Below are positions 5,527 through 6,169 of a stretch of DNA of 6,169 bases, piece after piece. The translations under genes and the position numbers were made by a program. The stretch comes from Pseudomonadota bacterium (GTDB taxonomy: Bacteria; Desulfobacterota; Desulfovibrionia; Desulfovibrionales; Desulfovibrionaceae). Every line of letters starts with the position of its first letter. The first letter of the stretch is position 1. The notes under the pieces were generated by a model that did not search any database, was not told where the DNA came from, and was given only the letters and a program-made list of their open reading frames with translations. The stretch spans positions 1 through 6,169 of the forward strand of contig JAEZEM010000407.1 in the NCBI GenBank assembly GCA_023417745.1. Direction: 5' to 3'.

Positions 5527-5588
5527 TTTAACAATAATAGGTTGTTAACCAATCTCATTCTCGAAACCGCCAGTCCGTTTTTCGAGGA
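5527..5588 (+). repeat. Two AT-richer stem-loops just after the encapsulin gene
   Basis: TTAACAA (5528-5534) and TTGTTAA (5542-5548) are perfect arms around a 7-nt loop, next to a run of seven T (5523-5529). A second pair, CTCGAAA (5560-5566) and TTTCGAG (5580-5586), extends to 9 bp with one G-U pair around 13 nt. The T-run lies 13 nt after a weak CCGCC/GGCGG pairing (5486-5490 with 5506-5510), so it might be part of a poor intrinsic terminator for the encapsulin operon. Operator sites are the other reading. Confidence 0.4.
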
Positions 5589-5602
5589 CGCGGCACAATA
5601 CC

Positions 5603-5642
5603 CCCGGCCGGCGGCCTGTATTGGCGGCTGCCGCCGGCCGGG
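5603..5642 (+). terminator. Strong GC stem-loop downstream of encapsulin operon, possible terminator
   Basis: CCCGGCCGGCGGC (5603-5615) pairs perfectly over 13 bp with GCCGCCGGCCGGG (5630-5642) around a 14-nt loop. It lies about 110 nt after the shell gene stop. No T-run follows on either strand, so it may be a transcription or exonuclease barrier rather than a standard intrinsic terminator. A second hairpin with one mismatch follows at 5647-5668 (CCGAGGCT with AGCCCCGG, 6-nt loop). Confidence 0.4.
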
Positions 5643-5837
5643 TGACCCGAGGCTTCTGGCAGCCCCGGCGGCCCGCAACAAAACAATTCCCAAACCTCTA
5701 GGATAATACCCCTTTTTTATCGACAATTTTTAAAACCGGAAATTTCATACTTCACCGAGACGAATCGCGGCCACAATACTTTAGTGATTCTTAGAACAAC
5801 ATTTATCTGAATTTATTGTAGTTAAAAAAATATACAC

Positions 5838-5865
5838 TCACACGATAAAAATAATTTGCGTGTGA
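5838..5865 (+). promoter_or_regulatory. Palindrome TCACACG-N14-CGTGTGA upstream of mop (possible operator)
   Basis: The 7-bp arms (5838-5844 and 5859-5865) are perfect inverted repeats around an AT-rich 14-bp centre, so equivalent bases are 21 bp (two helical turns) apart. The right arm overlaps TTGCGT (5856-5861), which with TATCTC (5879-5884, 17-bp spacer) forms a weak promoter-like pair. TACTAT (5876-5881) is an alternative -10. A molybdate- or tungstate-responsive repressor is a reasonable guess because the next gene is mop, but no known binding consensus was recognised. Confidence 0.35.
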
Positions 5866-5905
5866 CTAACTTCTGTACTATCTCTTATCCCACGGAACGC
5901 AACGA

Positions 5906-5924
5906 CGGGGTCTTCCCGACCCCG
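5906..5924 (+). promoter_or_regulatory. Leader stem-loop before mop
   Basis: CGGGGTC (5906-5912) and GACCCCG (5918-5924) pair perfectly over 7 bp with a TTCCC loop, 33 nt before the mop start codon. It leaves the ribosome binding site (5946-5950) free. There is no U-tract, and it does not resemble the larger molybdenum-cofactor riboswitch, so it is most simply an mRNA-stabilising hairpin. Confidence 0.35.
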
Positions 5925-5957
5925 CCTCAAGACGGCCACAGGGCCAGGAGAAATAGC

Positions 5958-6167
5958 ATGAAGGTCAGCGCCCGCAATCTCATCCCCGGCACCGTCAAGA
6001 AAGTCACCATCGGCCTGGTCAACGCCGAAGTCGTCGTCGAAGCCGCCCCGGGCGTCGAGATCGTCTCGGTCATCACCAAGGAATCCGCCGAAGCCATGGG
6101 CCTCAAGGCCGGCGCCAAGGTCAAGGCCATGGTCAAGGCCTCCAGCGTCATGATCGTCGCCGAGTAA
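5958..6167 (+). CDS. mop: Mop/molbindin single-domain molybdenum-pterin-binding protein (TOBE domain)
   Basis: The 69-residue product is a complete single Mop domain, a small cytoplasmic molbindin that assembles (usually as a hexamer) and binds molybdate or tungstate oxyanions at subunit interfaces for storage or homeostasis. The full signature is present: SARNLIPGTVKKVTIGLVNAEV (4-25), VSVITKESAEAMGLKAGAKV (37-56) and KASSVMI (60-66). The length equals that of stand-alone Mop proteins, and no DNA-binding or ABC domain is attached, which excludes ModE and ModC. AGGAG at 5946-5950 lies 7 nt before the ATG at 5958; upstream in-frame codons fall in AT-rich noncoding sequence. It is separated from the encapsulin operon by 464 nt with its own likely promoter. 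Such proteins are common in sulfate reducers, which need Mo/W for formate dehydrogenases and related enzymes. Confidence 0.94.
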   Translation: MKVSARNLIPGTVKKVTIGLVNAEVVVEAAPGVEIVSVITKESAEAMGLKAGAKVKAMVKASSVMIVAE

Positions 6168-6169
6168 CC

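Larger units (their letters stand above)
5494..5957 (+). other. 464-nt intergenic region, stem-loop array then AT-rich island
   Basis: No convincing gene is present on either strand. The first part (5494-5690) carries four consecutive inverted repeats behind the encapsulin operon. The second part (5711-5880) is strongly AT-rich: by direct count 53 of 170 bases are G or C, against roughly two thirds or more in the flanking genes. It holds a palindrome at 5838-5865 and the likely promoter area of mop. The last part (5881-5957) is the GC-balanced leader of mop with a 7-bp hairpin at 5906-5924. No tRNA, IS end or CRISPR repeat was recognised. Confidence 0.7.

Noticed and set aside
5528..5548. TTAACAA-N7-TTGTTAA as a Rex redox-repressor site.
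   Set aside because: Rex sites have the arms in the opposite order (TTGTxAA then TTxACAA) and it lies behind, not before, the encapsulin operon.
5490..5726. A 78-codon open frame on the - strand in the intergenic region.
   Set aside because: It is composed mainly of the complementary strands of the stem-loops, has no convincing ribosome binding site and no recognisable motif.
5838..5865. TCACA...TGTGA as a CRP/FNR-type site.
   Set aside because: The arms are inverted relative to the CRP consensus (TGTGA-N6-TCACA), and the spacing does not fit.
5890..5957. Molybdenum cofactor or similar riboswitch before mop.
   Set aside because: Only one short 7-bp hairpin is visible; the multi-helix architecture expected of that riboswitch is absent.

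Overview
This is a high-GC window (genes roughly 65-70% G+C by eye) with short gene spacing and good Shine-Dalgarno sequences. The gene content (miaB, then a bifunctional-nuclease-family gene, then a PHP gene; a LemA/TPM cluster; an encapsulated-ferritin/encapsulin pair; a stand-alone molybdenum-pterin-binding Mop protein) and the protein style point to a sulfate-reducing deltaproteobacterium of the Desulfovibrio/Solidesulfovibrio type. That assignment is inference from family knowledge, not from a search. All supported genes lie on the + strand.

Layout. (1) Positions 1-1578: the 3' end of miaB (tRNA methylthiotransferase), overlapping by 8 nt a BFN/DUF151 protein, followed after 2 nt by a PHP-domain metal-dependent hydrolase. 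These look translationally coupled. (2) 1579-1860: a 282-nt spacer with a C/G-rich stem-loop that may end the first operon, then a plausible sigma70-type promoter whose predicted start site is covered by a 17-bp palindrome. (3) 1861-4143: lemA (lipoprotein), a secreted and membrane-anchored TPM-domain protein with a Gly-rich tail, and a second TPM-domain membrane protein. This is a widespread envelope gene neighbourhood of unknown biochemical role. It is followed by a very strong 15-bp stem-loop. (4) 4212-5493: an extended -10 promoter, a 5'-UTR hairpin, then a two-gene nanocompartment operon. It encodes an encapsulated ferritin (EncFtn) with a C-terminal cargo-loading peptide and a family 1 encapsulin shell protein. 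Together they should form an iron-oxidising, iron-storing protein cage. (5) 5494-5957: 464 nt without a convincing gene, holding four consecutive stem-loops, then an AT-rich island (about 31% G+C over 5711-5880) with a palindrome at a possible promoter. (6) 5958-6167: mop, a 69-aa single-domain molbindin.

The best-understood system is the EncFtn-encapsulin operon, which is a known class. Details worth a second look are the loss of the Thermotoga maritima flavin-stacking tryptophan in the shell, the 5'-UTR hairpin directly before the cargo ribosome binding site, the palindrome over the lemA start site, the stem-loop array behind the shell gene, and the odd N-terminal extension with an internal coding palindrome in the first TPM protein. 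I did not find a clearly undescribed multi-gene system.
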